Assembly: GCA_035949375.1 (NCBI GenBank)
Contig: DASZIG010000097.1
Location: 45,642-109,641, forward strand
Source of the DNA: Gp13-AA77 sp035949375
Lineage (GTDB): Bacteria > Acidobacteriota > Terriglobia > UBA7540
Reading direction: 5' to 3'
DNA: 64,000 bases
Shown here in pieces: positions 54,830 to 63,182 of this stretch. Under the pieces are notes generated by a model. It made no database searches and was not told the origin of the DNA. It worked only from the letters and a program-made list of their open reading frames with translations. How positions within the stretch are numbered: position 1 is the stretch's first letter; every line of letters begins with the position of its first letter. The position numbers and the translations under genes are program-made.

Positions 54830-55984
54830 TCAGGCCTTGCGGAAATCAAACCGGCCTTTTTCGATCGGCAATCCGCGGACTTCGATTCGCCTCAGGTCGC
54901 GCGTGCCGATTCCCAATTGCTCCGCCAGTTTCAGCGTGCTGGTGCAGTGTTCGAAAGGAGCCGTGCCGAGCTCGGCCATGGGGTCGAAGCCCATCAGCGC
55001 GGTGCAGACGGCGTCCGTGGTCACGCAGTTGGTGCCCGCAATCAACAGACCGGGTCGAACGGTGCGAAAGTTCTGTACCCAGGGGCCTTCGCCTCCCGCC
55101 ACGCTTTCAATGCCGTCGATGATCGCGAGGTGAATGGGCCGCGCCGCCACCAAGTCGGCGGTGACGCGGGGAACGCGGTAGCCGGGGTCGCGCGGGGAAT
55201 GGGGGTCGATCTCCGGCAGCGAACTCCTGGACGGTTGCCGGTCGCCCTGGTGCAGCATGCTGCGGCCTCCTTGCGGAGTCTTGCTCGGCTCGTCCAGGCC
55301 CGCCCCTTCCCCGTAAATCGTCGTGGGAGTATTGCCAAAGCAGTTTTTCATTGACAAGGTCACGCCGGCGGTCGAGTGCTCTTTGAGCTTGGCGAGAGAA
55401 ACGAAAACGTCGCAATCGGCATAAGCGCGGCTCATATCGTAGGCAGGGAAAAGCAGTCCGCCGCCGGGAACCTGGAAGCGCACGTATTTCCCCGAGGGGC
55501 CGGGCCAGTTGGTATTCTCGAACTCGACGTTCGGCGCCGCGCTCGAAAAATCGCTGGGATTCCACTTGGCCAGCGCCAGGAATTCCTGGAGTGTCGCGAG
55601 GTGCGAGCCGGTGGGGCTTTCCACCACGCGAATGCGGCGCGCTCCCGCCTGCCCCAGGAGGTGAATCACTGAACCGAGGACTTGGGGATTTACCCAATAA
55701 GTCCGGCCCAGCGGCAGCCCTTGGAAAAACTCCGGGGGACTTCCGGTGACGTTGATTTTCATGGTCACGGTCTTGCCGTTGACGATCCGGCGCAGCCCGC
55801 CCAACTGGTCGAACATCGTGGCCAGCGTGGGCATCACGTCGACGCCGTACGCCGTGCACCTGGCTACGGCCACCGGAGCCGTTGGCGCCGCGCTCGCCCA
55901 CAGCCCGGACGGCGCCAGCCAGAACCCCGCAGCCGCGGCACTTACTCCCCGGATAAACTCTCGACGATTGAGATGGGTTTTCAT
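54830..55984 (-). CDS. Tat-exported DUF362 protein
   Basis: A 384-residue protein. The N-terminus HLNRREFIRGVSAAAAGFWL is a Tat signal. The DUF362 body includes TVTMKINVTGSPPEFFQGLP, GARRIRVVESPTGS, ADCDVFVSLAKLKEHSTAGV, TLSMKNCFGNTPTTIYG and the late ATTDAVCTALMGFDP-like region (NCVTTDAVCTALMGFDPMAE). No ferredoxin Cys motif is present, unlike some members. DUF362 is of unknown function; several members are predicted iron-sulfur or redox proteins. The ATG at 55984 begins the Tat signal; a GTG two codons earlier is possible. It converges on iorB. Confidence 0.82.
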   Translation of the reverse strand: MKTHLNRREFIRGVSAAAAGFWLAPSGLWASAAPTAPVAVARCTAYGVDVMPTLATMFDQLGGLRRIVNGKTVTMKINVTGSPPEFFQGLPLGRTYWVNPQVLGSVIHLLGQAGARRIRVVESPTGSHLATLQEFLALAKWNPSDFSSAAPNVEFENTNWPGPSGKYVRFQVPGGGLLFPAYDMSRAYADCDVFVSLAKLKEHSTAGVTLSMKNCFGNTPTTIYGEGAGLDEPSKTPQGGRSMLHQGDRQPSRSSLPEIDPHSPRDPGYRVPRVTADLVAARPIHLAIIDGIESVAGGEGPWVQNFRTVRPGLLIAGTNCVTTDAVCTALMGFDPMAELGTAPFEHCTSTLKLAEQLGIGTRDLRRIEVRGLPIEKGRFDFRKA

Positions 55985-56234
55985 AAACACCTGCCTTTTT
56001 CGTTCTTAGCATACATCCTCCAAGAATGAAATCGAGGAAATTTTGAGCCTTCAGCCAAAAGGCGCCAAGGCAAGGCCTTATGAGGTCAAGCAGGCACGCG
56101 ATGTTGTCAAACCACAACGAACAAACGGCTGACGCACAATGGGCAGTGACCGAGCGATCCGTCGGGCTGCCCCGCGAGCTGTGCTAAAATTCTTAAGTCG
56201 GACTGTCAGGCGCCCTCGCGCTCAGTTGTGACCT

Positions 56235-57701
56235 ATGCCCAAAGTCGGAATGGTGAGTCTGGGCTGTCCCAAGAACCTGGTGGACAGCGAAGTGATGCTC
56301 GGGCAGCTCGCTGGGCGCGGCTGGGAACTCGTGTCCCGGCCCGAGGACGCCGACGTGTTGATCGTCAATACGTGCAGCTTCATTGAGCCTGCCAAGAAGG
56401 AATCGATCGATACCATTCTGGAGATGGCCGCGCACAAGAAGACCGGCCGGGCCCAACGGCTGGTGGTGGCGGGGTGCCTGGTTGAGCGCTATCGCCAGGA
56501 GATCCTGAAAGAGATTCCCGAGGTCGACTTCGTGATCGGCACGAACGAGCTCGAACGCGTGCTCGAAGCCTGCGAACCTTCGGGATCCGACGGTGGGGCG
56601 CGCACTTCGAGTCGTCCCTATGACCCGTATCTTTACACCGAATTCACCCCGCGCGTCCTCTCCACGCCTTCCCATTTCGCCTATTTGAAGATCGCCGAGG
56701 GCTGCGATCACCCCTGCAGCTTTTGCGTGATCCCGCAGATGCGGGGCAGATTCCGCTCGCGGCGCTTCGAGTCCGTGGTGCGCGAAGCGGAAACCCTGGC
56801 GCGGCAGGGGGTACGCGAGCTGGTTCTCGTGGGGCAGGACACCACCAGTTACGGCGCGGACCTCGGCATTCGGAACGGCCTGGCGCTGCTCGTCGAATCG
56901 CTCGCCCGCATCCCGGAGCTGGTCTGGGTGCGATTCCTCTACTGCTACCCGAACCGCATGACCGATCGCCTGATTGAGGCCGTGGCAGGCTCGCCGAAAG
57001 TCGCGCGCTACTTCGACATTCCGCTACAGCACTCGAGCCGCGAGGTCTTGAAGGGGATGCGGAGGGGCTCCGACGGGGCGCAATTCCTGAAGATGCTGGC
57101 CAAGATCCGCGCAATGATTCCAGACGTCACGCTGCGCACGACCATGATCGTTGGATTTCCCGGCGAGACGGACGACGACTTCCGCGCCCTCTGTGACTTC
57201 GTGGAAGCCGCCGAGTTCGATCATCTCGGCGTCTTCACTTACTCGAACGAAGAGTCAAGTGGGGCGTTCGGCCTGCCCGGCGCGGTGGCGAAGGGCGTGG
57301 CCGAGAAGCGTCGCCGGCGGATCCTGAGCTTGCAGCGCCGGATTTCACGCCGGAAGCTTCGCGGGCGCGTGGGCCAGCGGCTGCCCGTGCTCGTCGAAGG
57401 CCGGGCGGAGGAGACGGACCTGCTGTTTGTGGGGCGGCTTCAGTCGCAAGCGCCGGAAATCGACGGCCGCGTTCTGATCAATGATTTTGAGGGGGCCGAA
57501 CCTGTGGCCGGCGAGTTTCGATGGGCGCGGATCACCGAAACCTCCGACTATGACCTCGTCGCGCGGCTCGAGGCAGAGCGCTTTGCTGAGCTTGCCCCGC
57601 CGCATCCGGTCCTGTCGCAGCTTCCGGAGGCAGCGGCCCGTCTGGTTCAGATCCAGCCGGCGGCCGGCCCTGTCGGCGTGGCCGATGTGGCCGGCGTGTG
57701 A
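56235..57701 (+). CDS. rimO: ribosomal protein S12 methylthiotransferase RimO
   Basis: A 488-residue radical SAM enzyme that adds a methylthio group to an Asp of ribosomal protein S12. The N-terminal methylthiotransferase domain has the three cluster Cys in VSLGCPKNLVDSE, IVNTCSFIEPAKKES and VVAGCLVERY; the radical SAM domain has KIAEGCDHPCSFCVIPQMRG near 157-175 (CxxxCxxC) and the conserved VLVGQDTTSYG; a TRAM domain closes the protein. Residues after about 455 form an Ala/Pro-rich extension. The ATG at 56235 gives a standard N-terminus. It heads a run of same-strand housekeeping genes. Confidence 0.95.
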   Translation: MPKVGMVSLGCPKNLVDSEVMLGQLAGRGWELVSRPEDADVLIVNTCSFIEPAKKESIDTILEMAAHKKTGRAQRLVVAGCLVERYRQEILKEIPEVDFVIGTNELERVLEACEPSGSDGGARTSSRPYDPYLYTEFTPRVLSTPSHFAYLKIAEGCDHPCSFCVIPQMRGRFRSRRFESVVREAETLARQGVRELVLVGQDTTSYGADLGIRNGLALLVESLARIPELVWVRFLYCYPNRMTDRLIEAVAGSPKVARYFDIPLQHSSREVLKGMRRGSDGAQFLKMLAKIRAMIPDVTLRTTMIVGFPGETDDDFRALCDFVEAAEFDHLGVFTYSNEESSGAFGLPGAVAKGVAEKRRRRILSLQRRISRRKLRGRVGQRLPVLVEGRAEETDLLFVGRLQSQAPEIDGRVLINDFEGAEPVAGEFRWARITETSDYDLVARLEAERFAELAPPHPVLSQLPEAAARLVQIQPAAGPVGVADVAGV

Positions 57702-57713
57702 CGCGGTGCTCGA

Positions 57714-57923
57714 GTGCGGTGTCCGATCTGCAAGCGCGAGACGACGTGGGACGGAAACTCCTTCCGCCCTTTCTGCAGCGAACGCTGCCGCCTGATCGAT
57801 CTCGACAACTGGCTCGCCGGGCGCTACGCGATCTCGACACCGGTGGCAAGCGAGGCGGAGCCGGCCACTGGGGAATCGGCGGGGAGCGAGGTTGACGAAC
57901 GCGACGTCACCGCAGGCGAGTAG
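57714..57923 (+). CDS. yacG: DNA gyrase inhibitor/zinc-binding protein YacG
   Basis: A 69-residue zinc protein. MRCPICKRETTWDGNSF and RPFCSERCRLIDLDNWL supply the C-x2-C ... C-x3-C zinc site that defines YacG, which binds and inhibits DNA gyrase in E. coli. The C-terminal third is acidic and variable (EAEPATGESAGSEVDER). A GTG start is used, 12 bp after the rimO stop; the last 32 bp overlap pgpA, suggesting one transcript. Confidence 0.85.
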   Translation: MRCPICKRETTWDGNSFRPFCSERCRLIDLDNWLAGRYAISTPVASEAEPATGESAGSEVDERDVTAGE

Positions 57924-58395
57924 GCGTCCGGGGCTTTGGGTATGGCTCGCCACCTGCGGCGGGTTGGGATACTTTCCCATCGGGCCCGGCAGCCTCGGCG
58001 CCGCCGTCGGACTAGGGCTGGTTGTGGCGCTCGCGCGCCTGCCGGTGCCGGATCTCTGGGTTTCGGCGGCGGTCGGAGCCGGCGCACTCGTCATCCTGGC
58101 TCTGGGCGTGCCTGCGGCCACCGCAGCCGAGACGTATTTCGGCCGCAAAGACCCCGGCCACGTGATCATCGACGAAGTGGTGGGCCAGATGGTCGCGCTC
58201 CTGGCGAATCCGCGAGCCGGATGGAAGGGGTTGCTCGGGGCGTACTTGCTCTTTCGCGCCTTCGACGTGATCAAGCCGTTCCCCGCCCGGCGCCTGGAAC
58301 ACTTGCGCGGCGGTTGGGGCATCATGTTGGATGACGTTGCGGCCGGTGTTTGGACCCTGGCCGCGTTTAGCCTCCTGGGGCACTGGTTGAAATGA
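57892..58395 (+). CDS. pgpA: phosphatidylglycerophosphatase A
   Basis: A 167-residue inner-membrane phosphatase that converts phosphatidylglycerophosphate to phosphatidylglycerol. Family motifs are visible: GGLGYFPIGPGSLGA near 23-38, DPGHVIIDEVVGQMVAL near 86-102 and FRAFDVIKPFPARRLEHLR then GIMLDDVAAG near 121-152. Four hydrophobic segments. The TTG start overlaps the end of yacG and the stop overlaps the next ATG (ATGA, 58392-58395), indicating coupled translation. Confidence 0.9.
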   Translation: MTNATSPQASRRPGLWVWLATCGGLGYFPIGPGSLGAAVGLGLVVALARLPVPDLWVSAAVGAGALVILALGVPAATAAETYFGRKDPGHVIIDEVVGQMVALLANPRAGWKGLLGAYLLFRAFDVIKPFPARRLEHLRGGWGIMLDDVAAGVWTLAAFSLLGHWLK

Positions 58396-59462
58396 CTCTC
58401 TGGAAAAAGAACAGCAAAGCCGGCGAGGCTACCGAGAGCGCAGCGGATTTGCGCCCCCAGATTGAGGCCGTTGCGCCGCGGGCCGCCATCCCCGGCGGCG
58501 AGATCGCCCTGCGCGGACGCAGATTCACCGAAAACGGCCACACCCGGCCGCTCGTCCGATTCGGCGAAATCGCCGGCAACATTCTGATGAGCTCGCCGAA
58601 CCGCCTGCTGGTTCGAGTGCCGGAAGGTGTGACGAGCGGCGACGTGACCGTCAATACGGGCCGCGGGGTCAGCGCCCCGGTCTCGGTCGCGGTCGGATTG
58701 AGCATCGCGGAGGGCCTGCACCCGGTTGCCAATCCCGCTGTGGACGCGGCCGGAAACATCTTCAGCACATTCAGCGGAAGCCGCGGGCAGAAGGTGCCCG
58801 TTTCAGTCTACAAGGTGGACAACAATCGGTCCGCGAGGCCATTTCTCTCCGACCTCATGAACGCCACCGGCCTGGCCTTTGACCGCAACGGGTTTCTCTA
58901 TGTCTCGAGCCGGCTCGAGGGCGTGGTTTACCAGGTCTCGCCGGACGGGCGTCGCGAGGTTTATGCCGAAGGCATGGGAGTGGCAACGGGGCTGGCTTTT
59001 GACGCCGACGGCAATCTCTACGTGGGCGATCGAAGCGGCACGATTTTCAAGATCAACCGGGAGCGCCAGATCTTCGTCTTTACCACGCTCGAGCCCAGCA
59101 TCGCCGCCTACCATCTCGCTTTTGGACCGGACGGGCACCTTTTCGTGACCAGCCCCACAACTTCGAGCTTTGACCAGGTGTTCCGCGTCTCCCCTGCCGG
59201 CGATATCTCCACTTTCTATCGGGGCCTCGGACGGCCCCAGGGCCTGGCGTTTGACGCGCGAGGCGGCCTGTACGTGGCGGCCAGCCTGGCCGGGAATCGC
59301 GGCGTTGTGCGCACCACGCCGGACGGGCGCTCCGCGGAACTCTTCATCTCCGGGCAAGGGATCGTTGGTCTCGCTTTCACGCCCCACCGGTCGCTGGTTC
59401 TTGCGACCGGCGACTCCCTGGTGGAGCTGTTTCTCGACATCGAAGGCCGGCCCCTGCCTTGA
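58392..59462 (+). CDS. IPT/TIG plus NHL/SMP-30-type repeat protein
   Basis: A 356-residue protein without a signal peptide. Residues about 20-95 are an IPT/TIG domain (IEAVAPRAAIPGGEIALRGR, LLVRVPEGVTSGDVTVNTGR). The rest is a six-bladed-propeller-like array of strands such as GLAFDRNGFLYVSSRLEGVV, GLAFDADGNLYVGDRSGTIF and GLAFDARGGLYVAASLAGNR, resembling NHL/gluconolactonase propellers. No metal triad of a true gluconolactonase is evident, so a binding role is likelier. It starts inside the pgpA stop and may be cytoplasmic. Confidence 0.8.
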   Translation: MTLWKKNSKAGEATESAADLRPQIEAVAPRAAIPGGEIALRGRRFTENGHTRPLVRFGEIAGNILMSSPNRLLVRVPEGVTSGDVTVNTGRGVSAPVSVAVGLSIAEGLHPVANPAVDAAGNIFSTFSGSRGQKVPVSVYKVDNNRSARPFLSDLMNATGLAFDRNGFLYVSSRLEGVVYQVSPDGRREVYAEGMGVATGLAFDADGNLYVGDRSGTIFKINRERQIFVFTTLEPSIAAYHLAFGPDGHLFVTSPTTSSFDQVFRVSPAGDISTFYRGLGRPQGLAFDARGGLYVAASLAGNRGVVRTTPDGRSAELFISGQGIVGLAFTPHRSLVLATGDSLVELFLDIEGRPLP

Positions 59463-59492
59463 CAGTGGCTGGTGTTAGTGGCCCATCGGCTT

Positions 59493-59536
59493 ATTGAGTC
59501 AATGAATCATTGAATCAATGGGTCCATGAATCAATG
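59493..59536 (+). repeat. short tandem ATGAATCA-type repeats at the cinA start
   Basis: The words ATTGAGTCAATG, AATCATTGAATCAATGG and CATGAATCAATGG follow one another, ending exactly at the cinA ATG. No normal ribosome-binding site is seen between them and the start, so the repeat may be recent sequence that replaced or displaced the native leader. Confidence 0.6.
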
Positions 59537-60769
59537 GATGCGGAAATCATCGCCGTCGGCTCCGAGCTGCTAACTCCCTTCCGCCAGGACACCAACTCGC
59601 TTTATCTCACCGGCAAGCTGAATAGCCTCGGTATCGAAGTGCGGTTCAAGAGCATCGTGGGCGATGATCGCGAGCGGCTGGGGGCGTGCGTCCGCCTGGC
59701 CATCAGCCGCTCGGAGCTCGTGATTCTGAGCGGAGGGCTCGGCCCTACCGAAGACGATTTGAATCGCGAGGTGGTGGCCAAGGTGCTGGACCGGCCTCTG
59801 CGCGAGGTCGCAGAGATCCGGCGCAGCATCGAGGAGCGATGGGCGAGGCTGGGCCGCCCCATGCCGGCCAACAATCTGCGCCAGACCCTGGTTCCCGAGG
59901 GGGCGGAGTGGCTTGCCAACGAGCGCGGGACCGCCCCCGGATTATGGATCGAGCAGCGCGGCTGCATCCTGGTGCTGCTGCCGGGGCCGCCCTGGGAGCT
60001 CGAAGCCATGTTCGAGGCCGCCTGCGTGCCCCGCCTCGCCGCGCGCAGCAGCGGCCGCCGGCTGCGCACGCGGATCTATAAGGTGGTGGGCCTGCCGGAG
60101 TCGGAAGTTGACAGGCGAATCGCCCCCGCCTACCAGCAGTACAAGAATCCCGAGACCACCATTCTTTCCGTGGCGGGCACCATCGAGGTTCACCTGCGCG
60201 CGCATGGCGCGAGCGAGGCGGAGGCTGACAAGCTGCTTGCCGAGCTCGGCGACAAGATCGAGCTCGCGCTCGGCGATCACATATTTTCCACCGGGGGCGA
60301 GTCGCTCGAGGAAGTGGTCGGGATGTATCTCGTGATGAAGCAGAAGACGGTGGCCGTGGCGGAGAGCTGCACCGGGGGCCTCGTGGCCGAACGATTGACG
60401 CGCGTGCCCGGCAGCTCGAACTTTTTTCTCGGAGGCGTGGTCGCGTACAGCAACGACCTGAAGACCCGCCTCGTAGGGGTGCCGGCGGAGCTGATTGCCG
60501 TCGAGGGCGCCGTGTCGAAGCCGGTCGCACAGGCGCTGGCCGAGGGCGTGCGACGACGAACGGGCGCCTCCATCGGCGTCAGCATCAGCGGCGTGGCCGG
60601 GCCGGGCGGCGGCACGGTGGAAAAACCGGTGGGTCTGGTTTTCATCGCGTTGTCCGACGACCGCTCCACGGAAGTGCGGCGCTTTCAGTTCCCGGGCGAC
60701 CGCGAACGGGTGCGCACCTGGGCGTCGGTAGTCGCGCTCGAGATGATTCGCCGGAGGGTGAGGGATTAG
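59534..60769 (+). CDS. cinA: CinA-family protein (nicotinamide-nucleotide amidohydrolase)
   Basis: A 411-residue two-domain protein. The N-terminal MoaB/COG1058 domain (about 1-170) shows AEIIAVGSELLTPFRQDTNS and LVILSGGLGPTEDDLNREVV, linked to ADP-ribose pyrophosphatase activity in homologues. The C-terminal domain (about 250-411) shows VAVAESCTGGLVAERLTRVP and GVSISGVAGPGGGTVEKPVG, the nicotinamide-mononucleotide deamidase of the PncC type. The role is NAD recycling, with competence links in some species. The ATG at 59534 is the family start although it lies within short repeats and lacks a clear ribosome-binding site. Confidence 0.92.
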   Translation: MDAEIIAVGSELLTPFRQDTNSLYLTGKLNSLGIEVRFKSIVGDDRERLGACVRLAISRSELVILSGGLGPTEDDLNREVVAKVLDRPLREVAEIRRSIEERWARLGRPMPANNLRQTLVPEGAEWLANERGTAPGLWIEQRGCILVLLPGPPWELEAMFEAACVPRLAARSSGRRLRTRIYKVVGLPESEVDRRIAPAYQQYKNPETTILSVAGTIEVHLRAHGASEAEADKLLAELGDKIELALGDHIFSTGGESLEEVVGMYLVMKQKTVAVAESCTGGLVAERLTRVPGSSNFFLGGVVAYSNDLKTRLVGVPAELIAVEGAVSKPVAQALAEGVRRRTGASIGVSISGVAGPGGGTVEKPVGLVFIALSDDRSTEVRRFQFPGDRERVRTWASVVALEMIRRRVRD

Positions 60770-60773
60770 CCGG

Positions 60774-60906
60774 AAGGCAGAAAGCAGAAGGCAGTAGGCA
60801 GTTGGCGGTAGGCAGAAGGCAGTAGGCAGACCGCCGACTGCTGATTTCAACGGCAGACTGGCGACTGCTGACTGCAGACTGCTGACCGCTGACCGCCGAC
60901 TGCCTT
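60774..60906. repeat. heptamer short-tandem-repeat block between cinA and thpR
   Basis: The left part (60774-60830) consists of 7-base units such as GCAGAAG, GCAGTAG, GCAGTTG and GCGGTAG; the right part (60831-60904) consists of roughly complementary CTGCTGA/CCGCTGA-type units. The two parts can pair extensively. It fills the 142-bp gap and ends six bases before the thpR ATG. Confidence 0.8.
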
Positions 60907-60911
60907 TCGCA

Positions 60912-61526
60912 ATGAGGACTTTCATCGCCGTCGACTTGCCGGAAGATGTTCGTGCGGCGCTCGAGCGTGAACAGAAGCGCCTGCGCGCGGCGTGCGCGCT
61001 GAGTCACGACATCCGCTGGACGCGTCCCGAGGGATTGCACCTGACGCTCAAGTTTCTCGGTGAAGTCGCGGCCGAGCGCGTGGCGGCCATCGTCGGCGCG
61101 CTCGAATCGATCGGACCGTTCGGCAAGTTCGAGGTCGAAGTGAGGGGCTTTGGATTCTTCCCGAACCCGCGGCGTCCGCGTGTCTTCTGGGTCGGCCTGC
61201 AAGCGCCGGCGGCGCTCGGCGAACTCGCGGCCAAGGTCGAGGCGGCAATGGCGCCCCTCGGATTTCCGCCTGAGAATCGTCCTTTTCAGCCTCACCTGAC
61301 GCTCGCGCGCTTCGAGAGCGAACACGCGCAGCCGGCTCTGGAAGCAGCCCTTGAACCGAGCAACGGCGGCGCCTTGGGACGATTTGAGGTGAGCGCGTTT
61401 TTCCTGTTCCAGAGCAAGCTCCGGCCGGGCGGCGCCCAATACTCCAAACTCGCCCGGTTTCCACCCACAGCCGATCAGCATGAGATGAGCGCCGGCCCGC
61501 CGCGGCCCGACGGTTCCGCCCCATGA
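60912..61526 (+). CDS. thpR: RNA 2',3'-cyclic phosphodiesterase ThpR
   Basis: A 204-residue member of the 2H phosphoesterase superfamily. The start MRTFIAVDLPEDVRAALE and two HxTx motifs, HLTLKFLG near residue 43 and HLTLARF near 129, are diagnostic; they hydrolyse 2',3'-cyclic phosphate ends of RNA. The usual SxxxPxGAxYxxL-like ending appears as LFQSKLRPGGAQYSKLARF, followed by a short extension. The ATG lies directly after the heptamer repeats with no obvious ribosome-binding site. Its stop overlaps plsY by 4 bp (61523-61526). Confidence 0.9.
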   Translation: MRTFIAVDLPEDVRAALEREQKRLRAACALSHDIRWTRPEGLHLTLKFLGEVAAERVAAIVGALESIGPFGKFEVEVRGFGFFPNPRRPRVFWVGLQAPAALGELAAKVEAAMAPLGFPPENRPFQPHLTLARFESEHAQPALEAALEPSNGGALGRFEVSAFFLFQSKLRPGGAQYSKLARFPPTADQHEMSAGPPRPDGSAP

Positions 61527-62122
61527 CGGGTCCGCTGACGACTCTCGCCGCCTATCTTCTCGGATCCATCCCTTTCGGCTACCTGATCGTGCGCTGGCGC
61601 AGGGGCATCGACGTGCGCACCACGGGCAGCGGCGCCACCGGCGCCACCAACGTGATGCGCAGCGTCGGCATCGCCGGATTTGTGGCCACGTTTGTGCTCG
61701 ATTTCGGCAAGGGCCTGGCCGCCGTCCTGCTCGCTTCGCGTCTGACGGCGAATGATCCGCGCTGGGTGGCGGCTGCCGCCGTCGCCGCCATAGCGGGCCA
61801 CATCTTTCCGGTGTGGCTCGGATTCCGCGGCGGCAAGGGCGTGGCTACAGGCGTGGGGGTGTTTCTGGCGCTCGCGCCGATGCCGATGGGCGCGGTTCTG
61901 ATCATCTTCGCGGCGCTGCTCGCAGCCTTCCGTTACGTCTCGCTCGGCTCGATTGTGGCGACGGCCGCTTTCCCCGCGATATTCTACGTTCTCGACCATC
62001 CTCCGGCCGCGCTCGTGCTCGGGTCGGCGGCCGCGGCGGCGCTGGTCATCGGGCGGCACTACCAGAACATCGGCCGATTGCTCCGGGGCACGGAACACCG
62101 CTTGGGCGCGAAGGGCGGCTGA
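61523..62122 (+). CDS. plsY: acyl-phosphate:glycerol-3-phosphate acyltransferase PlsY
   Basis: A 199-residue polytopic inner-membrane enzyme that makes lysophosphatidate from acyl-phosphate. Signature motifs are visible: YLLGSIPFGYLIVR, TTGSGATGATNVMR, DFGKGLAAVLLA, AAIAGHIFPVWLGFRGGKGV and VIGRHYQNIGRLLRGTEHR. Five or so transmembrane segments. Coupled to thpR by an ATGA overlap. It is the last gene of the rimO-to-plsY run, and with pgpA links the run to phospholipid synthesis. Confidence 0.93.
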   Translation: MTGPLTTLAAYLLGSIPFGYLIVRWRRGIDVRTTGSGATGATNVMRSVGIAGFVATFVLDFGKGLAAVLLASRLTANDPRWVAAAAVAAIAGHIFPVWLGFRGGKGVATGVGVFLALAPMPMGAVLIIFAALLAAFRYVSLGSIVATAAFPAIFYVLDHPPAALVLGSAAAAALVIGRHYQNIGRLLRGTEHRLGAKGG

Positions 62123-62203
62123 AAGAGTGCGCGTGAAAAATCGGGAGACGGCGGCTTTGTCGCCCTGCTGACGCGCCACCACGGATTTTCACTCCCATCA
62201 TGC

Positions 62204-62758
62204 TCATTCCGGCGTGTTCCCCGGCCCCGGGAGCGCGGCGCCGGTCTCGTATTCACTTTGTACCAGGCCGCCGTTATAGCAGCGCGTGGCAACGTGGCGA
62301 AGACTGATGTCGCGCGGCAACGGTCCGAACAATGGGATGCCTGCTCCGATCAGTACCGGCACGCGCGTGATCACCAATCTGTCGATGAGCCCGGCCGCCA
62401 GGAATCGCTGAATGGTGATGCCACCGTCGATGTAAGCATGCTTAAAACCACGGGCTTTGAGCTGGGTTACGATTTCGGCCGGTTCGCCCGACATCTGCTC
62501 GACGACGCCACCTTTGACCGATGAGAAATCGAGGTGACGGCTGCTCAGCACGACCACTGGTTTGCTCCCGTAAGGCCATTCGCCGAATGTCAGCACGACT
62601 TCGAAGGTCTTGCGGCCGATCACAACCACATCGACGCTGGCATAGAATTCGTCGAAGCCGTGCGGCTCCTGCTCGCCAGTATGCAAGAAATCGAGCGCAT
62701 GGTCCGGCCGGGCAAGGAAGCCATCGACGCTCACTCCACAAAAGACCGAGAGCCTCAT
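62204..62758 (-). CDS. dihydrofolate reductase/RibD C-terminal family protein
   Basis: A 184-residue NADPH-type reductase of the RibD_C/DHFR superfamily: LSVFCGVSVDGFLARPDHAL at the start, VVVIGRKTFEVVLTF near 45-60, PVVVLSSRH, AYIDGGITIQRFLAAGLIDR near 115-135 and VLIGAGIPLFG. Such proteins are usually small cytoplasmic reductases with undefined substrates rather than true folate enzymes. TTTGGAGATG precedes the ATG at 62758. It converges on plsY across 81 bp. Confidence 0.87.
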   Translation of the reverse strand: MRLSVFCGVSVDGFLARPDHALDFLHTGEQEPHGFDEFYASVDVVVIGRKTFEVVLTFGEWPYGSKPVVVLSSRHLDFSSVKGGVVEQMSGEPAEIVTQLKARGFKHAYIDGGITIQRFLAAGLIDRLVITRVPVLIGAGIPLFGPLPRDISLRHVATRCYNGGLVQSEYETGAALPGPGNTPE

Positions 62759-63182
62759 GGCGCATCTCCAAAGTTGAATAGTTTAATCAAGATCGCTGTC
62801 GAATTCCATGGTGCGAAGCATGGCATGTACTTCGGAATTCCGATGCAGGGTGGCGACGACATCGTTCTTTAAGTCGTCCTTTATGTGGTCGCCACTGCTC
62901 TCGGGCCACGGGAAGGAATTGCCCCCCACGGGGCTATCGCAGTACCTGAGCGTAGTGACGCCGACATTCAAAGCAATGTCGCCGCCACCCGCAGGATCAA
63001 AAAAAAGAGCGCGCACGGGTATCTGTTGGTGGTTGAACCAAAGCGGCCGTCGTCGAAAACACGATAGTAGACAGCCATGGACGGCGCAGTTTAACATTGC
63101 CGGTCAGGTTCCGACTATCTAGCTTCGCTGGCCGCAAGCCTGAAAAGCAAGGCTTGCGCCAGCGGGCGGCCAGGAGACCAGG
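62759..63182. other. intergenic region with hairpin and a possible small gene
   Basis: This 424-bp gap has open frames on both strands. The minus-strand frame 62783-63097 ends with DLKNDVVATLHRN, similar to DIKYNVVATRAER in a frame at 7251-7451, and could be a decayed small gene, but neither has a convincing start. A hairpin, GCAAGCCT (63134-63141) with AGGCTTGC (63150-63157), lies just before the next gene. Confidence 0.3.

Noticed and set aside
57345..58721. 458-codon frame antisense to rimO-yacG-pgpA
   Set aside because: Spans three well-supported genes and has a low-complexity product.
60774..60906. Possible CRISPR array
   Set aside because: Units are 7 bp without spacers, and no cas genes are present anywhere in the window.
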